Source: Asparagopsis taxiformis
Taxonomy: Eukaryota; Rhodophyta; Florideophyceae; Bonnemaisoniales; Bonnemaisoniaceae
Length of the DNA: 21,510 nt
Reading direction: 5' to 3'
NCBI GenBank assembly: GCA_030407315.1
Contig: JALQPE010001118.1
Coordinates: 1-21,510, forward strand
Made by a program: the position numbers and the translations under genes. This document shows, in pieces, positions 9,381 to 15,912 of the stretch. The notes beneath the pieces were generated by a model. The model searched no databases, was not told where the DNA came from, and worked only from the letters and a program-made list of their open reading frames with translations. How positions within the stretch are numbered: position 1 is the first letter of the stretch; each line of letters starts with the position of its first letter.

Positions 9381-10406
9381 CTACAACCGCCGCGAGGTCA
9401 CGAACGACGCGAGCCGATGCAACGCATCGCGGGCCGGCCCCGCGGGCAGCACCGACAACGATGCCTGCGCCTTCGCGATCCGACGCTCGGCCTCGCCGAG
9501 CGCGTAGGCGACGGCGTGTTCGAGCGCGAACTCCTGCCGCAGCGAGCGCAGCGCTTCACCCTCGGTCTTGCCGAGCACGGCCTCGACGCGCTTGGCCTCG
9601 GCCGGGCTCTGCTGCATCAGGTAGAGCAGCGGCAGCGTGATCTTGCCCTTGCTGAGATCGGTGCCGAGCGACTTGCCGACGACCTTCTCGTCACCGTCGA
9701 GGTCGAGGCAGTCGTCGACGATCTGGAACGCGATTCCGAGCTCGAGGCCGTATTCCTCGAGCGCGCGCAGCCGCGCCTCGGGCGCCCCGCTGCGATCGTC
9801 GTGCTCCCGATTGCCGATCGCGTAGTGCCCACCGAGCCGGCACGCCGCGGCGTAGAGACTCGCGGTCTTCTCGGCGATGACTTCGAAGTACTGCGCCTCG
9901 GTCCACGCCCCGTCGAAACGATGCAGGACCTGCGTGATCTCGCCCTGACAGATGACGCGAACGGTCTCGGCGAGCCAGCGCGCGGCCGTCGGATCCGGCA
10001 GCTGCACCGCCATGTGGAACGCGCGGGCGTAGATGTAGTCGCCGAGCAGCACCGCGACCTCGGTGCCACTGAGATGGTTCACGGTCGGAATACGACGCCG
10101 CACCGTGGCACTGTCGAGCACGTCGTCGTGCAACAGTGTCGCCGTGTGCAGCAATTCGACGACCTTGGCGACCGTGACGACATCGTCGCCGAGCCCGCCG
10201 CCATGCGTCGCGCCACGCACGGCCATGCCCGACAGGAACGTCAGCATGGGCCGCAGTTGCTTGCCGCGGTAGCCGCCGACGTGCTCGATCAGCGGCAGCA
10301 TCTCGCGATGGCCGGGTGCGAGATCCTCGACGAGCTCGCGGTTGAGTCGGTCGAGTTGCGGGCGTACGAGCGCCGTCAGATCGTGCAGTGGCAGCGTATC
10401 AGTCAC
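9381..10406 (-). CDS. Long-chain all-trans polyprenyl diphosphate synthase
   Basis: This enzyme adds isopentenyl diphosphate units to an allylic diphosphate to make the isoprenoid tail of menaquinone/ubiquinone. The frame is intact at 341 residues, normal for the IspB/HepT/SdsA group. GGYRGKQLRP (about 44-53) binds isopentenyl diphosphate. The first Asp-rich motif is LLHDDVLDS (DDVLD 94-98) and the second is QIVDDCLDLD (DDCLD 231-235), followed by GTDLSKGKITLPLLY. A small residue, Ala89, stands five positions before the first Asp-rich motif, where a bulky aromatic would cap the chain at C15-C20; this favours a long product (C30-C50), though the exact length cannot be read. The start is GTG, 34 bases after the tatA stop, with no clear ribosome-binding site. 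Expression with tatA and the downstream glycosyltransferase is likely. Confidence 0.95.
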   Translation of the reverse strand: MTDTLPLHDLTALVRPQLDRLNRELVEDLAPGHREMLPLIEHVGGYRGKQLRPMLTFLSGMAVRGATHGGGLGDDVVTVAKVVELLHTATLLHDDVLDSATVRRRIPTVNHLSGTEVAVLLGDYIYARAFHMAVQLPDPTAARWLAETVRVICQGEITQVLHRFDGAWTEAQYFEVIAEKTASLYAAACRLGGHYAIGNREHDDRSGAPEARLRALEEYGLELGIAFQIVDDCLDLDGDEKVVGKSLGTDLSKGKITLPLLYLMQQSPAEAKRVEAVLGKTEGEALRSLRQEFALEHAVAYALGEAERRIAKAQASLSVLPAGPARDALHRLASFVTSRRL

Positions 10407-10440
10407 GGTGAGTCAGGGCAGACGATGAATCTGGCGACAC

Positions 10441-10688
10441 TCAGCTCTTCGAAGCCGAGCCTTCATCGGATGCGGCGGGCTTGTCCGCGCCGCCAGCGGC
10501 ACTCTGGGCACCTTCAGCGGCACCTTCCTTGGTGCCTTCCTTGTTGCCGTCCTTCAGCCCGCGCTTGAACTCCGTGATGCCGGACCCGAGCGACCTGGCC
10601 ATCCCGGGAAGCCGGTGGCCAAACAGGAGCAGGATCACCACCAGGATGATGATCCACTCCCAACGTTGGGGAGTCCGAAACCGATCAT
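10441..10688 (-). CDS. tatA: Twin-arginine translocase subunit TatA (one one-base break)
   Basis: TatA forms the pore-like component of the Tat pathway that exports folded, often cofactor-bearing proteins. From the ATG at 10686-10688 the sequence reads MIGFGLPN, then after a missing base near 10664 WEWIIILVVILLLFGHRLPGMARSLG. This is the standard TatA plan: a short N-terminus, one helix, the FG-x-x-LP hinge, an amphipathic helix with ARSLG..I.EFKRGLKD, and a hydrophilic tail rich in Glu, Lys, Gly and Ala. The repaired length is about 82 residues. The Glu before the helix (WEW) is the conserved polar position of TatA and not of TatB. No tatC is present in the window. A weak AAGG lies upstream of the start. 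Confidence 0.9.
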
Positions 10689-10737
10689 GTTGCGATGTAC
10701 CTTACGCCGTCCGCGGCGGAACGGAAGGGCAACGTCG

Positions 10738-10767
10738 GTCCCGGACGCCGAGTTTCGCCGTCGGGAC
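10738..10767. terminator. Bulged stem-loop between the HEAT-like gene and tatA
   Basis: gtccc-g-gacg pairs with cgtc-gggac (nine pairs, one bulged g) around an 11-base loop. It lies 41 bases after the stop of the upstream minus-strand gene and 50 bases before the tatA start. There is no T-tract on the minus side, so it may be a Rho-assisted terminator or an mRNA 5'-leader structure. Confidence 0.35.
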
Positions 10768-10807
10768 GGTTTCCGCCGCCGCTGCCACGGGGCCCATCAA
10801 GTCCTCA

Positions 10808-11284
10808 TCAGGACGACTGACGGCCCTCGGCCTTGAGCCACTCGCGCCACGGTCCGGGGTCCTTGCCGAGATCCTTGCCCGCCAGCCGGGTCAGGTTGTG
10901 GTGCGAAGTCGCCCGCACCTCGGCGTCGTCGGAACTCAACGCCGCGATCAGCAGCTTGGCCGCTTCGAGCCGGGCCTTGGGGTTGCGGGCCGCGGAGGCA
11001 GCCGCCGCCCCCGCGCCCCCGGCACCGTGCTCCTTGAACGCCTTGAGCACACTGCTCAGCAGCGCGTTGAGCCGCAGGGTCTCGCCCCACAGCAACAGGA
11101 TGTAGAGCCCGAACGCCGCGACCGCGCCGCGCACGAGGATGTCGTCCCCGAACGTACCACGCAGCCAGTCGCCGCCCGGCACCCACGGCTCGAACACGAC
11201 GATGCCGATGACGAGCAGCAGGAACAGCGGCGTGACCTGCCGAAACAGTTCATCGACGCCGCCGGGGATCTTGAGGCCGGCCAT
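10808..11284 (-). CDS. Small membrane protein with C-terminal HEAT-like helical region
   Basis: This intact 158-residue frame starts with two hydrophobic helices (about residues 18-32, LFLLLVIGIVVFEPWV; about 50-66, AVAAFGLYILLLWGE). A Gly/Ala-rich linker follows, then ARLEAAKLLIAALSSDDAEVRATSHHNLTRL, which looks like one HEAT-type helical pair, and a tail GKDPGPWREWLKAE. Tails of the form 'D.GPW..W' recur after HEAT repeats in planctomycete proteins I recall. It begins 20 bases after the sucD stop, so it may be cotranscribed with sucCD, but nothing ties it to succinyl-CoA synthetase activity. I do not recognise a named family. Confidence 0.72.
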   Translation of the reverse strand: MAGLKIPGGVDELFRQVTPLFLLLVIGIVVFEPWVPGGDWLRGTFGDDILVRGAVAAFGLYILLLWGETLRLNALLSSVLKAFKEHGAGGAGAAAASAARNPKARLEAAKLLIAALSSDDAEVRATSHHNLTRLAGKDLGKDPGPWREWLKAEGRQSS

Positions 11285-11304
11285 GGGCAGTTGGTTGTCG
11301 GAGA

Positions 11305-12189
11305 CTAGGCGCCGAGCACCTGCTTCATCGTCTCGCCGAGGATCGACGGCGTGTCACAGACGTGGACGCCGGCCTTGTTCATCGCGGCCTTCTTGTCCTT
11401 CGCCGTGCCCTTGCCGCCGCTGATGATCGCGCCGGCGTGGCCCATGCGCTTGCCGGGCGGCGCCGTCGCGCCCGCGACGAAACCGACGACCGGCTTCTTC
11501 ACGTACTGCGTGATGAACTCGCAGGCCTCTTCTTCGGCCGTGCCGCCGATCTCACCGATCATGATGATGCCGTCGGTGTCCGGATCGTCCTGGAACAGCT
11601 GCAGGCACTCGATGAAGTCCATGCCCTTGATCGGGTCGCCGCCGATGCCGATGCAGGTCGACTGCCCCATGTCGGCACTCGTCACCTGCCACACCGCCTC
11701 GTAGGTCAGCGTGCCGGAGCGCGACACGATGCCGACGCGACCCGGCCGGTGGATGTGGCCCGGCATGATGCCGATCTTGCAGCCGCTGTCCGCGGTCACG
11801 GGCGTGATCACGCCGGGGCAGTTCGGCCCGACGAGCCGCGTCTTGCTGCCCTTCATGAAGTCGGTGACGAACGCCATGTCCGCGACCGGCACGCCTTCGG
11901 TGATCGTGACCACGAGGTCGAGTTCGCTGTCGACCGCCTCGCAGATCGCATCCGCGGTGAACGGCGCGGGCACATAGATCATCGAGACCGTCGCGCCCGT
12001 GGCCGCCTTGGCCTCGGCGACCGTGTCGTAGACCGGCACGCCCTCGATCTCCTGCCCGCCCTTGCCGGGCGTCACACCGGCCACGACCTTGGTGCCGTAG
12101 GCCAGCGAGTTCTTGGAATGAAACAGACCCGCGCCGCCAGTGAAGCCCTGGCAGAGGATCTTGGTGTCGCCGTCGATCAATACACTCAT
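11305..12189 (-). CDS. sucD: Succinyl-CoA synthetase (ligase) alpha subunit
   Basis: The alpha subunit binds CoA and carries the phosphohistidine; with SucC it converts succinyl-CoA, ADP (or GDP) and phosphate to succinate, CoA and a nucleoside triphosphate in the TCA cycle. The frame is intact at 294 residues, close to the usual 289-300. [12 protein letters not shown] and [15 protein letters not shown] are the N-terminal CoA-binding Rossmann segments, followed by [50 protein letters not shown] and [11 protein letters not shown]. The phosphorylated histidine is His251 in [15 protein letters not shown]. It follows sucC with a 26-base gap and a good ribosome-binding site. Confidence 0.98.
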   Translation of the reverse strand: MSVLIDGDTKILCQGFTGGAGLFHSKNSLAYGTKVVAGVTPGKGGQEIEGVPVYDTVAEAKAATGATVSMIYVPAPFTADAICEAVDSELDLVVTITEGVPVADMAFVTDFMKGSKTRLVGPNCPGVITPVTADSGCKIGIMPGHIHRPGRVGIVSRSGTLTYEAVWQVTSADMGQSTCIGIGGDPIKGMDFIECLQLFQDDPDTDGIIMIGEIGGTAEEEACEFITQYVKKPVVGFVAGATAPPGKRMGHAGAIISGGKGTAKDKKAAMNKAGVHVCDTPSILGETMKQVLGA

Positions 12190-12196
12190 CGGTTGT

Positions 12197-12202
12197 TCCT
12201 CT
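12197..12202 (-). promoter_or_regulatory. Ribosome-binding site for sucD
   Basis: AGAGGA on the minus strand stands seven bases before the ATG at 12187-12189, in the sucC-sucD gap. It allows sucD to be initiated independently of sucC. Confidence 0.65.
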
Positions 12203-12215
12203 TGGTTCGCGCGGT

Positions 12216-13375
12216 TTAACGGACGGCGGCGACGACCTTCTCGGCCGCTTCGTCGAGCGACGACGCGGTGTGCAGGTCGATGCCGGATTCTTCGAGCATC
12301 TTGCGACCCTGCTCGACGTTGGTGCCCTCGAGACGCACGACCAACGGCACGCTGAGGTTGACTTCCTTCGCGGCCGTGATGACGCCCTCGGCGATCGTGT
12401 CGCAGCGCATGATGCCGCCGAAGATGTTCACGAGGATGCCCTTCACGTTCTCGTCGCTGAGCAGGATCTTGAACGCGTTGGTAACCTGCTCGGCCGTGGC
12501 GCCGCCACCGACGTCGAGGAAGTTGGCGGGCATGCCACCCTTCTGCTGCACGACGTCCATCGTCGCCATCGCGAGGCCCGCGCCGTTGACCATGCAGCCG
12601 ATCTCGCCAGTCAGCGCGATGTAGCTGAGGTCGAACTTCTTGGCCTCGACCTCCTTGGGATCCTCTTCGTTGAGGTCGCGCAGCTCGACGATGTCCTTGT
12701 GACGGAACAGCGCGTTGTCGTCGAAGCCCATCTTGGCATCGAGCGCCTTGACCTCGCCCTGCTTCGTCGTGATCAGCGGGTTGATCTCCGCCAGGGAGCA
12801 GTCGCTCGCCATGAACGCCTTCACCAGCGAAGCGATGAGCTTGCCGCCCTGCTTGGCCTGGTCACCCGAGAGGCCGAGGTGCTTGCACAGCGCCCGCGCC
12901 TGGAACGGCATCAGCCCTTGACCGGATGCACGCGATGCCGCGCGATCGCCTCGGGCTTGGTCTCCGCGAGCTCCTCGATGTCGACGCCACCCTCGGCCGC
13001 CGCGATCACGACCGGCGCCGCCGCCGCCCGATCCATGAGCACTGCCAGGTACATCTCGCGATCGATGTCGCTGCCGGCCTCGACGTAGAGCGTGCGAACC
13101 ACCCGGCCCTCGGGGCCGGTCTGATGCGTCACGAGCGTCTTGCCGATCAGATCCTTCGCCACCGCGATCGCCTCGTCCGCGCTGCGCACCAGCTTGACGC
13201 CGCCGGCCTTGCCGCGACCACCCGCGTGGATCTGCGCCTTCACGACCGCGAGCGGTTCGTTGAGAGCGACGAACGCCTTGCCAACCTCGTCGGCCGTCGT
13301 GCACGGGATGCCGCGCGAGACCGGCACACCGAACTTCGCCAAGAGCTGCTTGGCCTGGTACTCGTGGATATTCAT
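12216..13375 (-). CDS. sucC: Succinyl-CoA synthetase (ligase) beta subunit (one one-base break)
   Basis: SucC is the ATP-grasp subunit that binds nucleotide and succinate and partners SucD. It begins [20 protein letters not shown], the standard opening of this subunit. Then come [17 protein letters not shown] (nucleotide binding), [31 protein letters not shown] (Mg-binding Asn region), [20 protein letters not shown] and [17 protein letters not shown] missing base at about 12913 breaks [14 protein letters not shown]; rejoined, the protein is about 386 residues, as in E. coli (388). A single break in an otherwise perfect central-metabolism gene is best read as a sequencing error. It heads the sucCD unit after a hairpin-rich gap. 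Confidence 0.97.
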
Positions 13376-13390
13376 GGGTTCGGGCCGAGC

Positions 13391-13419
13391 AGGTTAGCGA
13401 GCAGACGAGCCCGAGTCGA
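13391..13419 (-). promoter_or_regulatory. Candidate promoter for sucCD
   Basis: On the minus strand TCGACT (13414-13419), four of six to TTGACA, and TAACCT (13391-13396), three of six to TATAAT, are separated by exactly 17 bases and end 15 bases before the sucC ATG. The match is weak, but it lies between the terminator-like block and the operon. Confidence 0.25.
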
Positions 13420-13497
13420 CTTCGAGCGCGGCCGTTCCTGCAATCCCCCACCCGCAATCCCCGGCGCCGCGCCTCGAGCCCTTGGATCCCGCGGCCC

Positions 13498-13549
13498 AAA
13501 ACCGCCGAACGGCACCCCGGGCGAAGCCCAGGATTGCCGTTCTGGCGGT
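13498..13549 (-). terminator. Long hairpin followed by T-tract, downstream of the coiled-coil gene
   Basis: On the plus strand accgccgaacggca (13501-13514) pairs with tgccgttctggcggt (13535-13549), apart from one unpaired a. The loop contains a second small hairpin, gggc-gaa-gccc (13519-13529). On the minus strand the stem is followed by TTTT (complement of 13498-13501). This fits an intrinsic terminator for the minus-strand gene that ends at 13617, insulating it from sucCD. Confidence 0.6.
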
Positions 13550-13569
13550 GGCCCCGCGACTGCGGGGCC
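13550..13569. repeat. Perfect 8-bp inverted repeat next to the terminator
   Basis: ggccccgc and gcggggcc flank the four-base loop gact. It directly abuts the hairpin at 13498-13549. Eleven bases further on, cccc-gaa-gggg (13581-13591) forms another mini-hairpin, so the 241-base gap between sucC and the coiled-coil gene is largely palindromic DNA. Confidence 0.65.
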
Positions 13570-13616
13570 GAGTTCTCTCTCCCCGAAGGGGTCTCCTCTT
13601 GGCTACCGGCGCGCGC

Positions 13617-14444
13617 TCAGCGGCGCGTGCTCGGCACCTCGATCTCGATGACGTTGGCGTCGGCCGACTCGGCGGCGAAGAGTTCTTCGATCTCCTGCAC
13701 CACGTTGCGGTTGCTCTGCATGGCCACGCTGGGGTCTTCACCGTGGAACGACATGTCGTTCTCGAGCACGCGCTGGGCGATGTCGAGGCGCTTGCGCACC
13801 TTGGTGATGACTTCCTTGGCCTGGCTCAAAGCCGTGCTGTCGAGGTCGAAGCGATCGCTGTTCGCGGCCAGGGCCTCGATCTCGTGCTTCTGCGTCTTCA
13901 GCGAACGGATCTGGTCCTTGAGCGCTTCGCGTTCGGTCCGAACGGCCAGCAGCTTCTGCTTCGCGGCGTCGACGGCCCGGGTCTGCCGGGTGACGAGCGC
14001 GCGCTTGGTCTTCAGGATCGCCATGTTGTTGACGTAGCTATCCTTCGTGCGGGCCAGGTCGAGGTTGACGCGACGACGGGCGCCGAAGTCGGCGGCCAGG
14101 GCGACGCCCTCGGTCGAGCTCAGCAGCTTGACGCCGCGCTTGAGCTTGCGTTCTTCGAGGCCAACCGTCTCTTCGAGGTCGGTGATCGAACGCTGCAGCT
14201 CTTCGAGCTCGACTTCGCTGCGGGCGAGGTCGCGCTTGCAGGTCTCGATCTGCGGGTCGATCTGTTGGATCAACCCTCGGCCCGTTGATCTCGAGGTCGA
14301 TCGGCACCTGGCCTCGACCGTCTCACGGACGGACGACGCCATCGTGCTGACGTAACTCGGGAAGGCGGTGCCAAAGAAAAGGAACCCAGCTCCACCGAGC
14401 ACCGCACCGGTCAGAAGCGCCATCTTGAAGGTCTTGCGGATCAT
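13617..14444 (-). CDS. Membrane-anchored coiled-coil protein, planctomycete type, function unknown
   Basis: About 275 residues. MIRKTFKMALLTGAVLGGAGFLFFGTAFPSYV is one N-terminal hydrophobic anchor. Most of the rest (about 65-235) is charged heptad sequence predicted to form long coiled coils, for example ELEELQRSITDLEETV, KQKLLAVRTEREALKDQI and ALSQAKEVITKVRKRL. I recall planctomycete hypothetical proteins with the same plan, a hydrophobic start, 'SYV.T....V.E.V...VPI..EI..A..LI', then coiled coil, sometimes mislabelled Smc-like. A pair of compensating indels near 14310 and 14288 garbles VPIDLEIN in the current frame. It lies downstream of the sigma/anti-sigma pair and ends at a terminator-like hairpin. 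No catalytic motif is visible; a structural or envelope role is only a guess. Confidence 0.82.
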   Translation of the reverse strand: MIRKTFKMALLTGAVLGGAGFLFFGTAFPSYVSTMASSVRETVEARCRSTSRSTGRGLIQQIDPQIETCKRDLARSEVELEELQRSITDLEETVGLEERKLKRGVKLLSSTEGVALAADFGARRRVNLDLARTKDSYVNNMAILKTKRALVTRQTRAVDAAKQKLLAVRTEREALKDQIRSLKTQKHEIEALAANSDRFDLDSTALSQAKEVITKVRKRLDIAQRVLENDMSFHGEDPSVAMQSNRNVVQEIEELFAAESADANVIEIEVPSTRR

Positions 14445-14636
14445 TATCGTTCTCGCTTGTGTCGGGCACCGCTCTCGGCGCCACCTGACCCTTGCGAGGA
14501 CCCCGCCGGACTATTCGCGGCCGGCCCGGTTTTCGCGGTGGTTTTTCGGCCGTAGCGGATTCGGCCATGCGAACGGGCGAAACGCCCGGCTCTGGCGACC
14601 CGGGCTACCCGGCTCCAGAGACCCGGGCTACCCGGC
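14445..14636. other. Intergenic region with palindromic repeats between anti-sigma-like and coiled-coil genes
   Basis: These 192 bases contain the duplicated palindromic unit at 14597-14638 and a hairpin cgggcg-aaa-cgcccg at 14574-14588. On the minus strand an ATG at 14566-14568 opens a short basic reading frame (PRKPGRPRIVRRGPRKG) that continues out of frame into the coiled-coil gene. It has no ribosome-binding site, so I do not call it a gene. Confidence 0.5.
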
Positions 14637-14638
14637 TC
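14597..14638. repeat. 19-bp palindromic unit repeated twice in tandem
   Basis: The unit gacccgggctacccggctc occurs at 14597-14615 and 14620-14638, a 23-base period. Each copy contains the interrupted palindrome ccggg-cta-cccgg. The second copy overlaps the stop codon of the anti-sigma-like gene (14637-14639). Confidence 0.75.
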
Positions 14639-14962
14639 AGGCGCGGGTCTGGCGCAGCGCCGTGACCGTCGAGCGCAGCAGCCGATCTCGCAGGTCCTCG
14701 AGCTCCGCCGACTTCGCGTCGCTGTCACGCGCCTCGAGATCCGCCATGACCGCGTTGCAATACGGACACTGGCTCTCCTCGAGGTGAAACTTCACGAACT
14801 CGGCCGCCCCCCCATCGAGCCCGCCCTGGCGGTAGCTCTGGAGCACGTCGGGGTGCGGGCACGAGATTCGTTCCTCGCGCCAGACCGTGGCGACCGTGAA
14901 CGTCAGGTGCGGGTCGATGGCCGCATCCGGATCGGCCGCAAATCTCGTTCGTCGTGACTCAT
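14637..14962 (-). CDS. Cys/His zinc-binding-type protein, probable partner (anti-sigma-like) of the ECF sigma factor (one one-base break)
   Basis: A roughly 108-residue soluble protein whose ATG (14960-14962) overlaps the sigma-factor stop as ATGA. After MSHDER a base appears to be missing near 14945; the protein then reads FAADPDAAIDPHLTF, ERISCPHPDVLQSYRQGGL, FHLEESQCPYCNAVMADLE and a charged helical C-terminus. The Cys/His cluster (CPHP; H-x5-C-x2-C) recalls the ZAS zinc fold of anti-sigma factors, although classical ZAS is H-x3-C-x2-C. I recall planctomycete genes with 'CPHP..L' and 'H.E...CP.C' directly after ECF sigma genes. There is no membrane helix, so any sigma control would be cytoplasmic. 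Function is inferred from motif and position. Confidence 0.7.
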
Positions 14963-15613
14963 CGTGCCCCCGGCTGCCAGAGGCCCAGGAAGAGCGAGTG
15001 GTTCGGGTCGTGCTGACGGGCCAGACCACGCAGCCGATCGACTGCGCGGAACTTGATCCCCGCGACGTGTTTCTCATCCGCGATGCCAAACCGGGTCGCG
15101 GCGTCCTTGTTGCGGCCACCCAGCACGAACAGGTACTCGAGCACCATCAGCTTCTGGAACTCGCCCGCCGACCACAGTTCCGAAACCATGTCCTTGAGGA
15201 TGTCCGCGAGCACCTTGCGCTGCCGGCCGCCGTCCTCGGACTGCACGACCTTGTCCTTCGGTTGTGGCGTGGCGGTCTCGGGCATGTTCTCGAGCCAGAG
15301 CTGGCTCTTGTCGGCATCGCCGTCCGACTTGCTCGGGATCAGCGCGATCTTGTGCTTGCGGTAGTGATCGATGACGCGATTCTTCGCGATGCCGAACAGG
15401 AACTGATCCAGCGTGTAGTTGGCATCGAATCCCGCGATCCCGCGTACCGCGCCGAGGAACACATCCTGCGTCAGGTCCTCGGCTGTTCTGGTGATCCGCG
15501 ACGTAGCGCTTCACGTAGAAGTAGACGCGACGGTAGTAGTCGTTCTGCAGCTCGGTCCAGGCCGACTCGTCCATCGCCTGCAGGCGGCTGAGATCGTGAC
15601 TTCGTTCGCTCAT
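14959..15613 (-). CDS. ECF-type RNA polymerase sigma factor (one one-base break)
   Basis: An alternative sigma factor of about 218 residues with only regions 2 and 4. After MSERSHDLSRLQAM comes WTELQNDYYRRVYFYVKRYV (region 2.1). Following an indel at about 15484, EDLTQDVFLGAVRGIAGF (2.2) leads to LDQFLFGIAKNRVIDHYRKH (2.3/2.4, promoter -10 contact). An acidic linker of about 50 residues follows, longer than in many ECFs, then FQKLMVLEYLFVLGGRNKDAATRFGIADEKHVAGIKFRAVDRLR (region 4, a helix-turn-helix for the -35). The conserved segments leave no doubt about the class; the regulon is unknown. The start ATG at 15611-15613 lacks a recognisable ribosome-binding site. It lies 81 bases after the two-TM gene and is coupled to the Cys/His protein. 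Confidence 0.93.
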
Positions 15614-15694
15614 CGGAGGGTGAAGGACTATACCCGCCGGACGCCGCCGCAGCGCCATTTGGCTCGCGATGCGGGGCGGCCCCGGCCGGCGGCG

Positions 15695-15912
15695 TCAGAG
15701 CGCGCCGACGAGGTTGAGGATCGTGACCACGACGAGCAGCACGAGCCCCGCGACGACCAGCAGGCCGACGAGTTGTGCCACGGCCGCGAGCAGTCGCAGC
15801 GGCAGGCGCAGCAGCAGACGATCCCGCGACCCGTGAACGCGCTGACCGCGCGGACCGGCAGCATCACGAGGAAGATCACCAGGTCGATGATGCCGAACAC
15901 GCCGCGCACCAT
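15695..15912 (-). CDS. Small two-helix membrane protein overlapping the kinase gene (or its detached membrane tail)
   Basis: About 72 residues with two hydrophobic helices: VFGIIDLVIFLVMLPVRAV and, after a one-base break near 15825, LVGLLVVAGLVLLVVVTIL. The ATG overlaps the kinase stop by one base (TGATG). Because one-base deletions are common here, restoring a single base at about 15913 would fuse these helices to the Pro/Ala-rich kinase tail (PVA-x-MVRGVFG), giving the usual bacterial kinase plan of kinase domain, linker and membrane helix. Both readings are open. No other motif is present. Confidence 0.6.

Noticed and set aside
8259..10568. A 769-codon plus-strand open frame opposite the glycosyltransferase and polyprenyl synthase
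   Set aside because: It is antisense to a well-supported intact synthase and a GT-C protein. Its translation is Arg/Ala/Pro/Gln-rich without motifs, as expected for the antisense frame of high-GC coding DNA.
12905..12920. Programmed frameshift or pseudogene in sucC
   Set aside because: No slippery heptamer, and every neighbouring gene has similar one-base breaks. A central-metabolism gene with both halves perfectly conserved fits a sequencing error better.
11362..13088. Long plus-strand open frames opposite sucC and sucD
   Set aside because: They are shadows of the sucCD codon pattern, with Arg/Asp/His/Leu-rich translations and no recognisable domain.
14323..14568. 81-codon minus-strand frame starting MAESATAEK
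   Set aside because: No ribosome-binding site, overlaps the coiled-coil gene out of frame, and only the first 40 residues are outside it. Kept as a low-interest observation.
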